A stretch of 64,000 nucleotides of DNA from CAYYWP01 sp050176585 (GCA_050176585.1 JBFXHX010000016.1:1-64000); one strand, 5' to 3'; shown: positions 53,621 through 63,453, counted from the first letter of the stretch. Notes: generated by a model not told the origin, from the sequence alone. A program made the numbers and translations.

Positions 53621-54562
53621 GTGAAAGAGCCCGCCCTCGATTGCGAGGTCGCGCCGAGCTCCAGTTGCGCCGTGGTGGCGCCGCGCGACCATGTCGTACG
53701 CGACACGCTGATCACGGCACTTGCACCCCTCGCCTGGGGCGCTACTTACCTGGTCACCTCACAGTTTCTCCCGCCCAACCGCCCGCTCCTGCTCGGCGTG
53801 CTGCGCGCGTTGCCGGTCGGCATCGTCTTCACGCTCCGCTCGGGTCGGCTCCCCTCCGGGATCTGGTGGTGGCGGTTTCTCGTGCTCGGCATTTTGAATG
53901 TCGGGGCGGCCTTCGCGCTGTTGTTCCTCGTGGCGTACCGGCTGCCCGGGGGAGTCGGCGGCACGCTCTCGGCGACCCAGCCGCTGGTGGTCGTGTTCCT
54001 CGCGTGGCTCGTGCTCGGCGAGCGCCCGACCGCGCAGAAGGTGCTCGCTGCGGCCATCGGATTTGTCGGGGTAAGCCTGCTCGTGCTCGGACACATCACG
54101 CATCTGGACGTGGCGGGGCTCACGGCGGGTCTTTGTCAGCCGTTCATCATCGGGATGGGCACGGTGCTGACGCAGCGTTGGGGCCGGCCGTTGCCGCTGC
54201 TCGCCTTCACTGGCTGGCAGCTCGTGGTCGGCGGGGTCATGCTCGCGCCGTTCGCATTCTTACTCGAGGGACCACTCCCGCACTTCACGACCGTGAACGT
54301 ATTGAGCCTGGCGTATCTGGCCGTGTTCGGCACCGGAGTCGCCTACTTCGCATGGTTTCGCGGTATCGAGCGCATCAGCGCATCGTCGGCGGCGTTTCTC
54401 GTGCTCCTGGTTCCCGTGATCGCGGCCGGGCTCGATTCGTTGGTGCTGCACCGCCACCTGCGACCCATACAGCTCTTCGGCATAGCGATGGTGCTGGTCA
54501 GCGTGTTCGCCGTGACGCGCTCCGCGGCGCGCGCGCGCCGCGACGATGCGCCACCGGCGTAA
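53621..54562 (+). CDS. EamA-family (DMT) transporter, copy 1
   Basis: The 313-residue protein has ten hydrophobic segments in two EamA repeats, with PLAWGATYLVTSQFLPPN, WLVLGERPTAQKVLAA and FAWFRGIERISASSA. DMT transporters export metabolites or amino acids; the substrate is unknown. The GTG start follows a weak site. It is closely related to the next gene, indicating a tandem duplication. Confidence 0.9.
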   Translation: MKEPALDCEVAPSSSCAVVAPRDHVVRDTLITALAPLAWGATYLVTSQFLPPNRPLLLGVLRALPVGIVFTLRSGRLPSGIWWWRFLVLGILNVGAAFALLFLVAYRLPGGVGGTLSATQPLVVVFLAWLVLGERPTAQKVLAAAIGFVGVSLLVLGHITHLDVAGLTAGLCQPFIIGMGTVLTQRWGRPLPLLAFTGWQLVVGGVMLAPFAFLLEGPLPHFTTVNVLSLAYLAVFGTGVAYFAWFRGIERISASSAAFLVLLVPVIAAGLDSLVLHRHLRPIQLFGIAMVLVSVFAVTRSAARARRDDAPPA

Positions 54563-54674
54563 AGGGATTCGGGATGCCGCCCGGGAGCACCGCGGCCCTC
54601 GCGTGTGCAATGTGTGATTGGTCGCCGGCGCGAGGTGCGCAAGCCTCCATCGCTGCGGTGCACGGGGAGACACC

Positions 54675-55595
54675 GTGACCGCGCCAGCTGCCCAGCGTGA
54701 TGTGGCGCGCGCCGACGGCACCCTCGTGCCCACCGCGCAGCCGGTGCGCGACGGCCTCATTGCGGCGATCGCTCCGATCACGTGGGGTGCCACCTACCTC
54801 GCCATGTCGGAGCTCCTGCCGCCAACGACCCCGTTCTGGTTCAGCATCTTGCGCGGCCTGCCGGTGGGCATCCTGTTCGCGCTGCAGTCGTTGCGGCTCC
54901 CGGCCGGCATCTGGTGGTGGCGGGCCGGCGTATTGGGCACACTCAACATCGCGGCCGCTTTCGCGCTCCTGTTCATCATGTCGAATCGGCTGCCCGGCGG
55001 CGTGTGCGGCACCATGGCGGCGACGCAGCCGCTGCTGGTCGTCCTGATCGCCTGGGCGGTGCTCGGCGAGCGGCCCACCTCGCGGAAAATCGCAGCGGCT
55101 GTCGGGGGATTCGCCGGCGTCGCCCTGCTCGTTCTCGGCCACGTCACCCGCCTCGACCCGATCGGATTGATGGCCGGAGTGTTTCAGCCGCTGCTGAACG
55201 GGCTCGGTACGGTGTTCACGCAGCGATGGGGGCGTCCCGTGCCGTTGCTGACCTTCACCGGTTGGCAGCTGGTCGCCGGCTCGGTGGTATTGCTGCCGCT
55301 CGCGCTCATCTTCGAGGGGGCGCCGCCGCACCTGGACGCGGTGAACTGGATGGGGCTTGGCTTTCTCGCAATCTTCGCCACGGGGCTCGCGTATTTCGTA
55401 TGGTTCCGCGGCATCGAGCGCCTCAGGGCGTCTGCGACGTCGTTTTTGGTGCTGCTCGTACCGCTGGTCGCGGCGGCGCTCGACTGGCTGCTAGTGGACC
55501 AACGCATGACCGGGCTGCAGTTGCTCGGCGCCGCTCTGGTGTTGGTCAGCGTGTTCGCGGCGACGCGGCCCGACGCATCGGCCACAGCGCGCTAG
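54675..55595 (+). CDS. EamA-family (DMT) transporter, copy 2
   Basis: The 306-residue protein aligns along nearly its whole length with the preceding gene (e.g. FTGWQLV, YFVWFRGIERLRAS, VLVSVFA). GGGGAGA precedes the GTG at 54675. It has ten hydrophobic segments. It is followed by a convergent TetR regulator gene only nine bases away. Confidence 0.9.
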   Translation: MTAPAAQRDVARADGTLVPTAQPVRDGLIAAIAPITWGATYLAMSELLPPTTPFWFSILRGLPVGILFALQSLRLPAGIWWWRAGVLGTLNIAAAFALLFIMSNRLPGGVCGTMAATQPLLVVLIAWAVLGERPTSRKIAAAVGGFAGVALLVLGHVTRLDPIGLMAGVFQPLLNGLGTVFTQRWGRPVPLLTFTGWQLVAGSVVLLPLALIFEGAPPHLDAVNWMGLGFLAIFATGLAYFVWFRGIERLRASATSFLVLLVPLVAAALDWLLVDQRMTGLQLLGAALVLVSVFAATRPDASATAR

Positions 55596-55604
55596 CGACG
55601 ACGG

Positions 55605-56234
55605 TCAGTCGCGCGCGTCCGCGCGCGCCGGCGCGATGATGCCGTGCAACACGAGGTCGCTCAGCGACTCCGCCAGGTCCTCGACCGACACCACATCCTG
55701 TTCGATCCACCAGGACAGCACCTGCTGGCACATGCCGATGACCGCCTCGGCCCAGATCAACGCGTCACCCCGCCGGAACGCGCTTGCCGCCATGCCGGAG
55801 GCGATGCGGTCGCGCAGATCGGTGATGAAGCCCTCTTGGCACCGCCGGACGACGTGGTGAAAGGAAGCCCCATGCCAGAACACGATGCGGAAGACCTCGC
55901 GGTTCTCTTGCGCGAAGCGGAAGAAGGTGCGGATGCGCGCGCGCGACTGTTCGATCGGATCGTCGACTGCATCGCGCCCACGATCGAGCTCCGCGCGCAG
56001 GCGGGCCACGCTGTCTTCGACGAGCTCGACGAAGCATGCCTCCTTGGTCGGGTAGTACAGATAGAAGGTGCCGACGCCGACGCGCGCGGCGCGCGCGATG
56101 TCGACGATCTTGGTGGCGTGAAAGCCGTTCGCGGCGAGCACGTGGCGGGCGGCGTCCAACAGGGCACGAGCGGTTCGTTCGCGCCGCCGCTGCAAGCGCT
56201 CGCCGCCGCGCGCGGAATCCGCGTTCGCTGCCAT
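55605..56234 (-). CDS. TetR-family transcriptional regulator
   Basis: The 209-residue repressor has an N-terminal HTH (FHATKIVDIARAARVGVGTF, then YYPTKEACF) and a C-terminal ligand domain. It is divergent from the Nudix gene and convergent with the EamA pair, so it may control either. The ATG at 56234 avoids overlap with the divergent start; an upstream GTG at 56309 would overlap it. Confidence 0.9.
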   Translation of the reverse strand: MAANADSARGGERLQRRRERTARALLDAARHVLAANGFHATKIVDIARAARVGVGTFYLYYPTKEACFVELVEDSVARLRAELDRGRDAVDDPIEQSRARIRTFFRFAQENREVFRIVFWHGASFHHVVRRCQEGFITDLRDRIASGMAASAFRRGDALIWAEAVIGMCQQVLSWWIEQDVVSVEDLAESLSDLVLHGIIAPARADARD

Positions 56235-56294
56235 CCGTGTTAGGATGTCGAAACAGAATTCGGTACGGTCCGCAAGGATTGGGAGCGTCGGGAC

Positions 56295-56891
56295 GTGGGG
56301 ATCGCGCACATTCGGTTGTGCTTGGGTGGATACCGGCCGCGCGCGATCGACGAGCTGAAAGTCGGGCGCGCGGCGGTGGCCTTGGTGCTGGCGGAGGCGG
56401 CGGATGGGATCGAGTTGCTGCTCATCGAGCGCGCCACACGCGATGGCGATCCGTGGTCAGGCCATATGGCGTTTCCCGGCGGCCGTCGCCATCCCGACGA
56501 TGCCGATGCGACCGCGACAGCGGTGCGGGAAACGCGCGAGGAGGTGGGCGTCGCGCTCGATGTCGACGCCGATGCCATCGGTCGCCTGGACGACGTGCGC
56601 GCGGTCGCGCACCGTGGACCGCTCGACCTGGTGATCACGCCGATCGTGTTCGCGTTGCGCCGCCCCGTCGCGGTGCACCCGAGCCCGCGCGAGGTGCAGA
56701 GCGCGGTGTGGGTACCCCTGCATTTCTTGGGCGCGCCGGGCGCGCGCGCTACGTACCGGCGCACGGGTGGCGGCGATGCGTTGGCCTATCCCTGCTTCCG
56801 TTTCCAGGGATACACGATCTGGGGCCTCACGCACCGGATTCTCGACAACTTTCTCGATATCGTACGCGACGACGGCCCGGTGTTGGGATAG
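56295..56891 (+). CDS. Nudix hydrolase, CoA-pyrophosphatase type
   Basis: The 198-residue protein has SGHMAFPGGRRHPDD and the Nudix box with RETREEVG. The arrangement with the upstream aromatic/Gly pattern is typical of CoA diphosphatases (NUDT7/NudL group), which cleave CoA to 3',5'-ADP and phosphopantetheine. Substrate is not certain. The GTG start follows GGGAG. It is divergent from TetR with 60 bases between. Confidence 0.88.
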   Translation: MGIAHIRLCLGGYRPRAIDELKVGRAAVALVLAEAADGIELLLIERATRDGDPWSGHMAFPGGRRHPDDADATATAVRETREEVGVALDVDADAIGRLDDVRAVAHRGPLDLVITPIVFALRRPVAVHPSPREVQSAVWVPLHFLGAPGARATYRRTGGGDALAYPCFRFQGYTIWGLTHRILDNFLDIVRDDGPVLG

Positions 56892-56954
56892 CGCGACATC
56901 GGTCGCGTCCGGTGCCGACCGCGTGTCATGATCAGGCCCGCATCAGGGGGCGTG

Positions 56955-57761
56955 ATGACTGGCACGCACTACATCATCCGCGGCGGATTGCCGGGCCGCG
57001 AGCGCCTGCGCGTGCTGGCGCGCACCATGCGCGCGACGACGTTGGAGCTGTTGGCGCTCACTGGCGTACGCAGCGGCATGGCCTGTCTGGATGTGGGCTG
57101 CGGCGGCGGTGACGTGAGCCTAGAGCTCCTGCGCTTGGTGGCGCCCGACGGCAGTGTGGTGGGCATCGACGCGGACGCGACCACCGTCGAGCTGGCGCGC
57201 CGCGAGGCCGGCGCGCAAGGGCTCCAGGGGATCGAGTTTCGCGTGCGCGACATCACCACGGCGGACGCGCAGCCCGAGTTCGACTTCGCCTACGCGCGCT
57301 TTCTGCTCAGCCATGTCCAACGCCCCGATGCCGCCGTGGCGATGATCCGGCGGTACCTGCGTCGCGCCGGCGTGCTCGCGGTCGAGGACGTGGATTTCAC
57401 CGGTCACTTCTGCGAGCCCGAGCTGCCGGCGTTCCGCCGCTACGTCGAGCTGTACACGCGCACGGCGCAGCGGCGCGGCGCCGATCCCAACCTCGGCCCG
57501 CGGTTGCCCGGTCTCTTGCGCGCCGCCGGATTCTCGCAGGTCGAGATGCGGGTCGTTCAGCCCGCCGGCTTCGACGGAGAGGTCAAGCTCATGGCGCCGC
57601 TCACGATGGACAACATCGGTCCCGCCGTGATCGCGGCCGGCTTCGCGACCGCGGCCGAGATCGATCGACTGGTCGCGGAGCTCTATGCCGCCGCCCGCGA
57701 CGGCCGGACGGTGATGAGCATACCCCGCATCGTCCAGGCTTGGGGGCGCCGGGAAGATTAG
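56955..57761 (+). CDS. Class I SAM-dependent methyltransferase
   Basis: The 268-residue protein has SAM motif I CLDVGCGGGDVSLELL, motif II GIDAD and a FAYARFLLSHV segment of the Methyltransf_11/25 type. The acceptor is unknown. GGGGGG lies before the ATG at 56955. Downstream of the CoA Nudix gene by 63 bases. Confidence 0.88.
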   Translation: MTGTHYIIRGGLPGRERLRVLARTMRATTLELLALTGVRSGMACLDVGCGGGDVSLELLRLVAPDGSVVGIDADATTVELARREAGAQGLQGIEFRVRDITTADAQPEFDFAYARFLLSHVQRPDAAVAMIRRYLRRAGVLAVEDVDFTGHFCEPELPAFRRYVELYTRTAQRRGADPNLGPRLPGLLRAAGFSQVEMRVVQPAGFDGEVKLMAPLTMDNIGPAVIAAGFATAAEIDRLVAELYAAARDGRTVMSIPRIVQAWGRRED

Positions 57762-57789
57762 CGCGCCCGCTCGAGTGCGCGTGCGCGGC

Positions 57790-58602
57790 TCAGCTCTGGC
57801 AGCGCGGGCAGTAGAACGTGCTGCGGCCGCTCAGCACGATGCACTTGATCGGCGCGCCGCACGCGACGCACGGTTGACCCGCGCGGTCGTAGACCGCGTG
57901 GTGGATCTGAAAGTTGCCGCGTCGGCCGTTGGCGTCGCGATAGTCGGAAATCGAGCTGCCGCCGAGCGCCAGGGCGCGCGCCAGCACGGCTTGCATGGCC
58001 TCGCCGAGCCGCACCAACTGGTTGCGGCTCAGGCTCGCGGCGCGCCGGCGGGGGCGAATGCCGGCCTGGAAGAGCATCTCATTGGCGTAGATGTTGCCGA
58101 TGCCGCCGAGCACGCGCTGATCCATCAGCAAGTTCTTGATCGGCAGGCGGCGACCGCGCGTCAGCGCTCGCCAGTCCTCCAGTCCGGGCGGGTCCGCCAG
58201 CGCGTCGCGCCCGACGCCGCACCACTCCGCCAGCGTGCTGCGGTGGCCGACCTGCAGCAAGCCGAAGCGGCGCGGGTCGTTGAACACCAGGCGCATGCCG
58301 CGATCGAGCGCGATCGCGACGTGGTCGTGCGCCGCGAATGGCAGGGTGGCCTCCGCGAGCTCGAGGCTGCCGCTCATTCCGAGGTGGACTAGCAACGCCG
58401 CACCGTCGTCGAGGTCGAACAGGAGGTACTTGCCGCGGCGGTCGATCGCGTCGATGGCGCGGGTGCGCAGTCGCACGGCGAAATCCGCGGCCAGCGGCTG
58501 GCGCAGCCGGTGATCGCGGACGGTCACGTCCGTGATGCGCGCACCGATCAGGTGCGGCACCAGTGAGCGGCGAGTGGTCTCGACTTCGGGAAGCTCTGGC
58601 AC
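57790..58602 (-). CDS. mutM: Formamidopyrimidine-DNA glycosylase
   Basis: The 270-residue protein has the Fpg N-terminus PELPEVE (Pro2 nucleophile after Met removal, Glu3), conserved LGMSGSL, an H2TH region (GGIGNIYANEML) and a C-terminal zinc finger with four Cys (CVACG ... CPRC). It excises 8-oxoguanine and formamidopyrimidines. The start codon is GTG. It is convergent with the methyltransferase and lies in a minus-strand cluster after rsmA. Confidence 0.95.
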   Translation of the reverse strand: MPELPEVETTRRSLVPHLIGARITDVTVRDHRLRQPLAADFAVRLRTRAIDAIDRRGKYLLFDLDDGAALLVHLGMSGSLELAEATLPFAAHDHVAIALDRGMRLVFNDPRRFGLLQVGHRSTLAEWCGVGRDALADPPGLEDWRALTRGRRLPIKNLLMDQRVLGGIGNIYANEMLFQAGIRPRRRAASLSRNQLVRLGEAMQAVLARALALGGSSISDYRDANGRRGNFQIHHAVYDRAGQPCVACGAPIKCIVLSGRSTFYCPRCQS

Positions 58603-58613
58603 TGCCCGACCCT

Positions 58614-59471
58614 TCAGCGGCGAGTGCTCGGCGGGTCCGCCGAGGAGGGCTCGTCGGGCGCGTGCGGCCGGCGCCGGCGCGCATCGCCCTGCAGCGCGTC
58701 GGCCAGCCGCATGAAATCCGCGGGCGCCAACGTCTCCGGGCGCCGGCGGGGATCGAATCCGAGCTGCTGCAGCAGCTCATGCGGATCGGCCGTCAGCGGC
58801 GCGAGCGCGTTGGCGAGCTGCTTCCGCCGCCGCGAGAACGCGCAGCGCACCACGGCGCGCAGCTCGCGCTGTTGCGCGGCACTGCGCAGCGGAGGCTGGT
58901 GCGGCCGCACCACCACGACGGCCGATTCGACCTGTGGCCGGGGCGCGAACGCCGTCGCCGGCACGTGCAAGGCCACGCGCACGTCCGCTGCCGCCTGGAC
59001 CACCACGGAAAGCGCGCCGTACGCCTTGCTGCCCGGAGCGGCGCAGAGGCGTTCGGCCACCTCGCGCTGCAGCATCAGCACCAGGCGACTGAACAGCGCG
59101 GGCGCGCCGAGGAGCTGCATGAGCACGGGGGTCGAGATGTTGTACGGCAGGTTGGCGACCGCTACGAGGGGCGCCGCCGCGCCGAGCCAGGACGCCAGCT
59201 CGAGCCGCAGCACGTCCGCCTCGTGCACCTCGACCCCCGGCGCGGCGGCGAACTCCGCCCGCAGCGCCGCCGCCAGATCGCGATCGACCTCGACCAGCAG
59301 CAGCCGTCGGGACCGCGCTGCGAGCAGCCGTGTGAGCGCGCCGCGGCCGGGGCCGATCTCCAGGACCACCTCCTCGCCGGTGAGCTCCGCCAGCGAGACG
59401 ATGCGCTCCGCAATCGCCGGCTGGACGAGGAAATGCTGGCCGAAGCGTTTGCGCGGGACGTGCGTGCTCAC
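58614..59471 (-). CDS. rsmA: 16S rRNA dimethyladenosine transferase
   Basis: The 285-residue KsgA has GQHFL, SAM motif VLEIGPGRGALT, VANLPYNISTPVL and LMLQREVAERL. It dimethylates A1518/A1519 of 16S rRNA. The GTG start overlaps the tsaD stop as GTGA; the upstream frame lies in tsaD and is not used. It runs with mutM 11 bases downstream. Confidence 0.95.
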   Translation of the reverse strand: MSTHVPRKRFGQHFLVQPAIAERIVSLAELTGEEVVLEIGPGRGALTRLLAARSRRLLLVEVDRDLAAALRAEFAAAPGVEVHEADVLRLELASWLGAAAPLVAVANLPYNISTPVLMQLLGAPALFSRLVLMLQREVAERLCAAPGSKAYGALSVVVQAAADVRVALHVPATAFAPRPQVESAVVVVRPHQPPLRSAAQQRELRAVVRCAFSRRRKQLANALAPLTADPHELLQQLGFDPRRRPETLAPADFMRLADALQGDARRRRPHAPDEPSSADPPSTRR

Positions 59472-60496
59472 GGCGACCCGTCCGGCGCACGCGCGGCCGC
59501 CAGATCCGCGATCGCAGTCGCGTTCAGCGTGAGGTCGTCGCGCTCGCCGCGCGCGAGCCGGTAATGTGCGGCCAGGCCGATCATCGCGGCATTGTCCGTA
59601 CAGTATTTCGGTGCCGGGGTGATCACCTCGACGCCCGCCGCGGACCCCGCAGCCGCGGCGCGCTCGCGCAGACGCGCGTTCGCCGACACGCCGCCGGCGA
59701 TGACGAGGCGCTCGGCGGCGCACTGGCGCACGGCGGCGAAGGTGGGCTCGAGCAACATGTCGACCACCGCTTCCTGAAAGCTCGCGGCGATGTCGGCCTG
59801 CGCGCTGCCGCGGGCGTCTTCACGGACGTACAGCGCCACCGCGGTCTTGATGCCGCTGAAGCTAAAGTCGAAACGGCGGCCGCGCCCGTTCGGCTTCAGC
59901 CGCGCGCGGGGAAACGGAATCGCGCGCGGATCGCCCCGCCGCGCGAGCTCATCGATCACCCGACCGCCCGGGTACCCGAGCCCGAGCACCTTGGCGACCT
60001 TGTCGAACGCCTCGCCGGCCGCGTCGTCGCGCGTGGATCCGAGGAGCTCGTAATCCCCCAACGCGCGCGCCAGGTACAGGCTCGTGTGGCCGCCGGAGAC
60101 GAGCAGCGCCACATACGGAAACGCCACCGGGCGATCGAGCTGCACCGAGAGCAGGTGCCCTTCGAGATGGTTGATGCCGATGAAGGGGAGGCGGCGCGCG
60201 TACGCGATCGCCTTTGCCGAACAGAGGCCGACGAGGAGGGAGCCGACCAGCCCAGGGCCGTAGGTCGCTGCCACCGCGTCGAGCTCTTCGAGCGAAACGC
60301 CCGCTTCATGCAGAGCGCGCTGGATGGTGGGCGCGATGGCCCGGATGTGGCTCCGCGATGCCAGCTCGGGGACGACGCCGCCGTAGGCGCGATGGACCGC
60401 GTCCTGCGATGCGACCACGCTCGAACGGACCGCGCCGTCGACGAGCACGGCGGCGGCGGTGTCGTCGCAGGAGCTCTCGAGAGCCAAGAGCTTCAT
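59468..60496 (-). CDS. tsaD: tRNA N6-threonylcarbamoyladenosine synthase subunit TsaD
   Basis: The 342-residue protein has LALESSCDDTA, GPGLVGSLLVGL, metal-binding NHLEGH, SGGHTSLY and a VIAGGVSANARLRE segment. It transfers the threonylcarbamoyl group to A37 of ANN-decoding tRNAs with TsaB/TsaE. The ATG at 60496 overlaps the TPR gene stop (ATGA). Confidence 0.96.
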   Translation of the reverse strand: MKLLALESSCDDTAAAVLVDGAVRSSVVASQDAVHRAYGGVVPELASRSHIRAIAPTIQRALHEAGVSLEELDAVAATYGPGLVGSLLVGLCSAKAIAYARRLPFIGINHLEGHLLSVQLDRPVAFPYVALLVSGGHTSLYLARALGDYELLGSTRDDAAGEAFDKVAKVLGLGYPGGRVIDELARRGDPRAIPFPRARLKPNGRGRRFDFSFSGIKTAVALYVREDARGSAQADIAASFQEAVVDMLLEPTFAAVRQCAAERLVIAGGVSANARLRERAAAAGSAAGVEVITPAPKYCTDNAAMIGLAAHYRLARGERDDLTLNATAIADLAAARAPDGSP

Positions 60497-61197
60497 GGCG
60501 CGGCGGCCTCGGCGGGCGCGCCGAGCCGCGCGAGCCCGACGTGCGCCGCGAGGTTGTCGGGCGCCGCGCGTACGGCGCGCGCGTACGCGGCACGCGCGTC
60601 GGCGAAGCGCCCGGCGGCCTCGAACGCCTTGCCCTGCAATGCATACGCGCGGCCGGTCCACTGCGGCGCGCCGCCGGCGTCGCTCAGGTCGGCGGCGCGA
60701 TCCGCAAAGGCGATCGCCTGATCGAACGTGCGATGGCGGAAGTGGAGCTCGGCGAGAAAGAAGTACGCATAAGCGTTGCTCGGGTCGATCGCGACGGCGC
60801 GCTCGAGCTGCTCGAGCGCGATCGCGTCGTCACCAGCCGCGAGCCGATTACGGCCTGCATCCGCCAGTCGCGTTGCCGCGGCGACGTTCGCCGGCGTATG
60901 CGGGCCGATGGCATTGAGCGGTGACGGAGCGTCGAGGGCCGCGGCGGCCGCTGGCACTTTCGCCGGAGCCGCGGCAACCGGCGCGGGCGTGTGACCCGCG
61001 ACTGGATTGCCGGCGGGTTGCGCTTCGGGGAGATCTTCCTCGACCAAGCCACAGCGCCCTCCGGGCACCACTGTGACGGCGTCGGCCGGCGCCGCGCGGA
61101 ACGCGCCGGCGGCGCAAGAATGCAGCAGCAACGCCACGAGTACCCCGTTCAGGGCTCGGCGGCGGTGGGCGCGATGAGCTCGGCGTGGGCGGCACAT
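60493..61197 (-). CDS. TPR-repeat lipoprotein
   Basis: The 234-residue protein has a basic n-region, hydrophobic core and Cys28 (LLLHSC), then an Ala/Pro segment and TPR-like helices (~115-225) with ALEQLERAVAIDPSNAYAYF and FADARAAYARAVRAAPDN. The start chosen is the ATG at 61197, which gives the basic signal n-region but overlaps the PBP gene by 49 bases; a start inside that overlap cannot be excluded. Possible scaffold for cell-wall synthesis, inferred from location next to PBP1b. Confidence 0.7.
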   Translation of the reverse strand: MCRPRRAHRAHRRRALNGVLVALLLHSCAAGAFRAAPADAVTVVPGGRCGLVEEDLPEAQPAGNPVAGHTPAPVAAAPAKVPAAAAALDAPSPLNAIGPHTPANVAAATRLADAGRNRLAAGDDAIALEQLERAVAIDPSNAYAYFFLAELHFRHRTFDQAIAFADRAADLSDAGGAPQWTGRAYALQGKAFEAAGRFADARAAYARAVRAAPDNLAAHVGLARLGAPAEAAAP

Positions 61198-63449
61198 GGC
61201 GTGGTCGGCTCCTGGCCACGCGCAAACGCCTCGAGGATGCGGTCCGGGCAGCGTGCGGTGGCGGCTCCTCCCGTGTACGGATCGATCCACACCAAGGCAA
61301 CACCGGGTGGCGGCGGAAAATCTGCCGGCGGCGCAGCCGCCGTCGCGCGACGCATGAACTCCGTCCAGATCGGCAACGCGGCCTCGGCGCCGGTGAGGCC
61401 GAGCGGCTCATTGTCATCGAGGCCCACCCACACCACCGCGACGAGGTCGGGCGTAAATCCGGCGAACCAGGCATCCCGCTCGTCGTTGGTCGTGCCGGTC
61501 TTGCCCGCCGCGGGCCGAGTCCAGCCCCGCTCGCGCGCGCCCTGCCCGGTACCGCGGTTGAGCACGCCTTTCATCAGATGGGCGACGATGAACGCCGCCT
61601 CCGAGCTGGTGACCCGCTCGACGGTGATCGGCCGCCGCTCGACGAGGTGCCCTCGCCGATCGACGATCTTGGTGATCGCCCGCGCATTGGCGCGCAAGCC
61701 CTGGTTGGCGATGACCGCATAGGCCTGCGCCACTTCGAACGGGGTGACCTCGGCTGCGCCGAGCACCAGCGACGGGACCTCGGGAAGTGGGCTGGCAATG
61801 CCGACCCGCTGCGCCGTGTCGACGATCGCGGGCAGCCCGGTCTGCTTGGCCAGGCGCGCCGTCGCGGCGTTGAGTGATTGCTCGAGCGCCGTGCGCATCG
61901 TGACGCGTCCGAGATAGCGCCCGCGATAGTTGTCAGGCCGCCAGTGCCGGCCATCGTACGGCCAGTCGAAGGGTTGGTCGAGAAGAGGAGTGGTCGGCGT
62001 GAGCGCCTGTCCGCGATGTTGCGCGCTGTCGAGCGCGGCGAGGAACACCAGCGGCTTGAACACGGACCCAGGCTGGCGGTGCGCCTGCACGGCGCGGTTG
62101 AACTGCGAGCTGGCATAGTCGCGTCCGCCGACGAGGGCGACGACCCCGCCGGTCTGCGGGCGCAGCGCGATCAGCGCGGCCTCCAAGCGCTGCGACGCGG
62201 GCCGCCGCGCCAGGGCAGGATGTTTGCGCTCGAGTTGCTCCAGGCCGGCGCGCACCGATTCGACCGCTATGGATTGCAGCTGCGCGTCGAGACTGGTGAA
62301 GATCCCGAGCCCGTGTGAGGTGAGCAGCTCCGCGGGATAGCCGGCGGCAAGCTCGTTGCGCAGGAAGTCGACGAAGTACGGCGCCGCGTTGGCGGCGCCG
62401 CGCGCGGGCGCGGGCCGCAGCGGCGCCGCCAGCGCGGTGCGGTACTGGTTTTCGGTGATCGCGCCTTCGTCGTAGAGCATGTCCAGGATGACGTCGCGCC
62501 GCGCGCGCGCGCGTTCGGGCGCGCGGTGCGGGGAGTAGTAGTTCGGCGCGCGGATGAGGCCGGCCAGGAGCGCTATCTCGCTGACCGTGAGCGCCTCCGG
62601 CGGGCGCCCGAAGTAGAAGCGCGCCGCTTCCCAGACACCGAAGATGCCCTGCACGCCGTTCTGACCGAGGTAAATCTCGTTCAGGTACGCCTCGAGGATC
62701 TCGCGCTTCGTGTATCGGCGCTCCGCGAGCAGCGCCATGATGGCCTCGGTGGCCTTGCGCAGCAGCGTGCGCTCCTCGTTGAGGAAGAAATTCTTCATCA
62801 ACTGCTGGGTGAGCGTCGAGCCGCCTTGCACGACCGAGCCGCTGCGCACGTTCGCGAGCGTGGCGCGCGAGATGCCGATGGGGTCGATGCCGTGATGGCG
62901 GTAGAAGCGCCGATCCTCGGTGAGGAGGATCGCCTGAACGAGCAGCGGCGGCAGCTCGTCGAGGCTCACCTCCCGCCGCTGTTCCCACGTCGTGTCGTAG
63001 AGCCCGCTGATGATCTCCGGCTCGAGAGCGATCGAGAAGAGCTCCTCGCTCGAGCGTCCGTCGCGGATCTCGGTCACGGTGTCGCCCTTGAGGCCGAGGC
63101 GCACGAGCTGAGCACCAGCCGGCGCGGCCGGATCGGGTGAAGCGCGCAGGAACAGAGCGAGGCCGCCGGGTCGGTCGCGGTACTCGCCTTCGCGCAGCGC
63201 GGCGTCCGCCGTGGCCGCGTGGTAGCCGAGCCGCCGCAGGCGCTCGGCGAAGCCGGCGGCTTTGAGGTCGAGCCCTGGATAGATCAGGAACGCGTCCGAG
63301 TAGACGCGCGACGGAAAATCCCAACGGCGCCCGTTGAACTTGTCGACGACCACGCCGCTCAGGCTGCGGAGCCATAGAAAGGCCCCCGCGCCCACCACCA
63401 GGGTGGCGATGCCGAGCAACAGCAACACGCGGCGCATCACCTTCACCAT
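61149..63449 (-). CDS. mrcB: Bifunctional penicillin-binding protein 1b-like
   Basis: The ~766-residue protein has an N-terminal membrane helix, a UB2H-like region (~40-105), a glycosyltransferase (GT51) domain (~150-330) with EDRRFYRHHGIDPIGI and GGSTLTQQLMKNFFL, and a transpeptidase domain with SVFK, SLN and KTGTT motifs. It polymerises and crosslinks peptidoglycan. The first codon is uncertain among 63449, 63437 and a TTG at 63455, because the upstream terminator lies against them. Confidence 0.93.
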   Translation of the reverse strand: MVKVMRRVLLLLGIATLVVGAGAFLWLRSLSGVVVDKFNGRRWDFPSRVYSDAFLIYPGLDLKAAGFAERLRRLGYHAATADAALREGEYRDRPGGLALFLRASPDPAAPAGAQLVRLGLKGDTVTEIRDGRSSEELFSIALEPEIISGLYDTTWEQRREVSLDELPPLLVQAILLTEDRRFYRHHGIDPIGISRATLANVRSGSVVQGGSTLTQQLMKNFFLNEERTLLRKATEAIMALLAERRYTKREILEAYLNEIYLGQNGVQGIFGVWEAARFYFGRPPEALTVSEIALLAGLIRAPNYYSPHRAPERARARRDVILDMLYDEGAITENQYRTALAAPLRPAPARGAANAAPYFVDFLRNELAAGYPAELLTSHGLGIFTSLDAQLQSIAVESVRAGLEQLERKHPALARRPASQRLEAALIALRPQTGGVVALVGGRDYASSQFNRAVQAHRQPGSVFKPLVFLAALDSAQHRGQALTPTTPLLDQPFDWPYDGRHWRPDNYRGRYLGRVTMRTALEQSLNAATARLAKQTGLPAIVDTAQRVGIASPLPEVPSLVLGAAEVTPFEVAQAYAVIANQGLRANARAITKIVDRRGHLVERRPITVERVTSSEAAFIVAHLMKGVLNRGTGQGARERGWTRPAAGKTGTTNDERDAWFAGFTPDLVAVVWVGLDDNEPLGLTGAEAALPIWTEFMRRATAAAPPADFPPPPGVALVWIDPYTGGAATARCPDRILEAFARGQEPTTPCAAHAELIAPTAAEP

Positions 63450-63453
63450 GAAC

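Noticed and set aside
53183..53692. 169-codon minus-strand frame before the EamA gene
   Set aside because: Low-complexity Arg/Ala/Ser translation, no ribosome site, and overlap with the EamA start.
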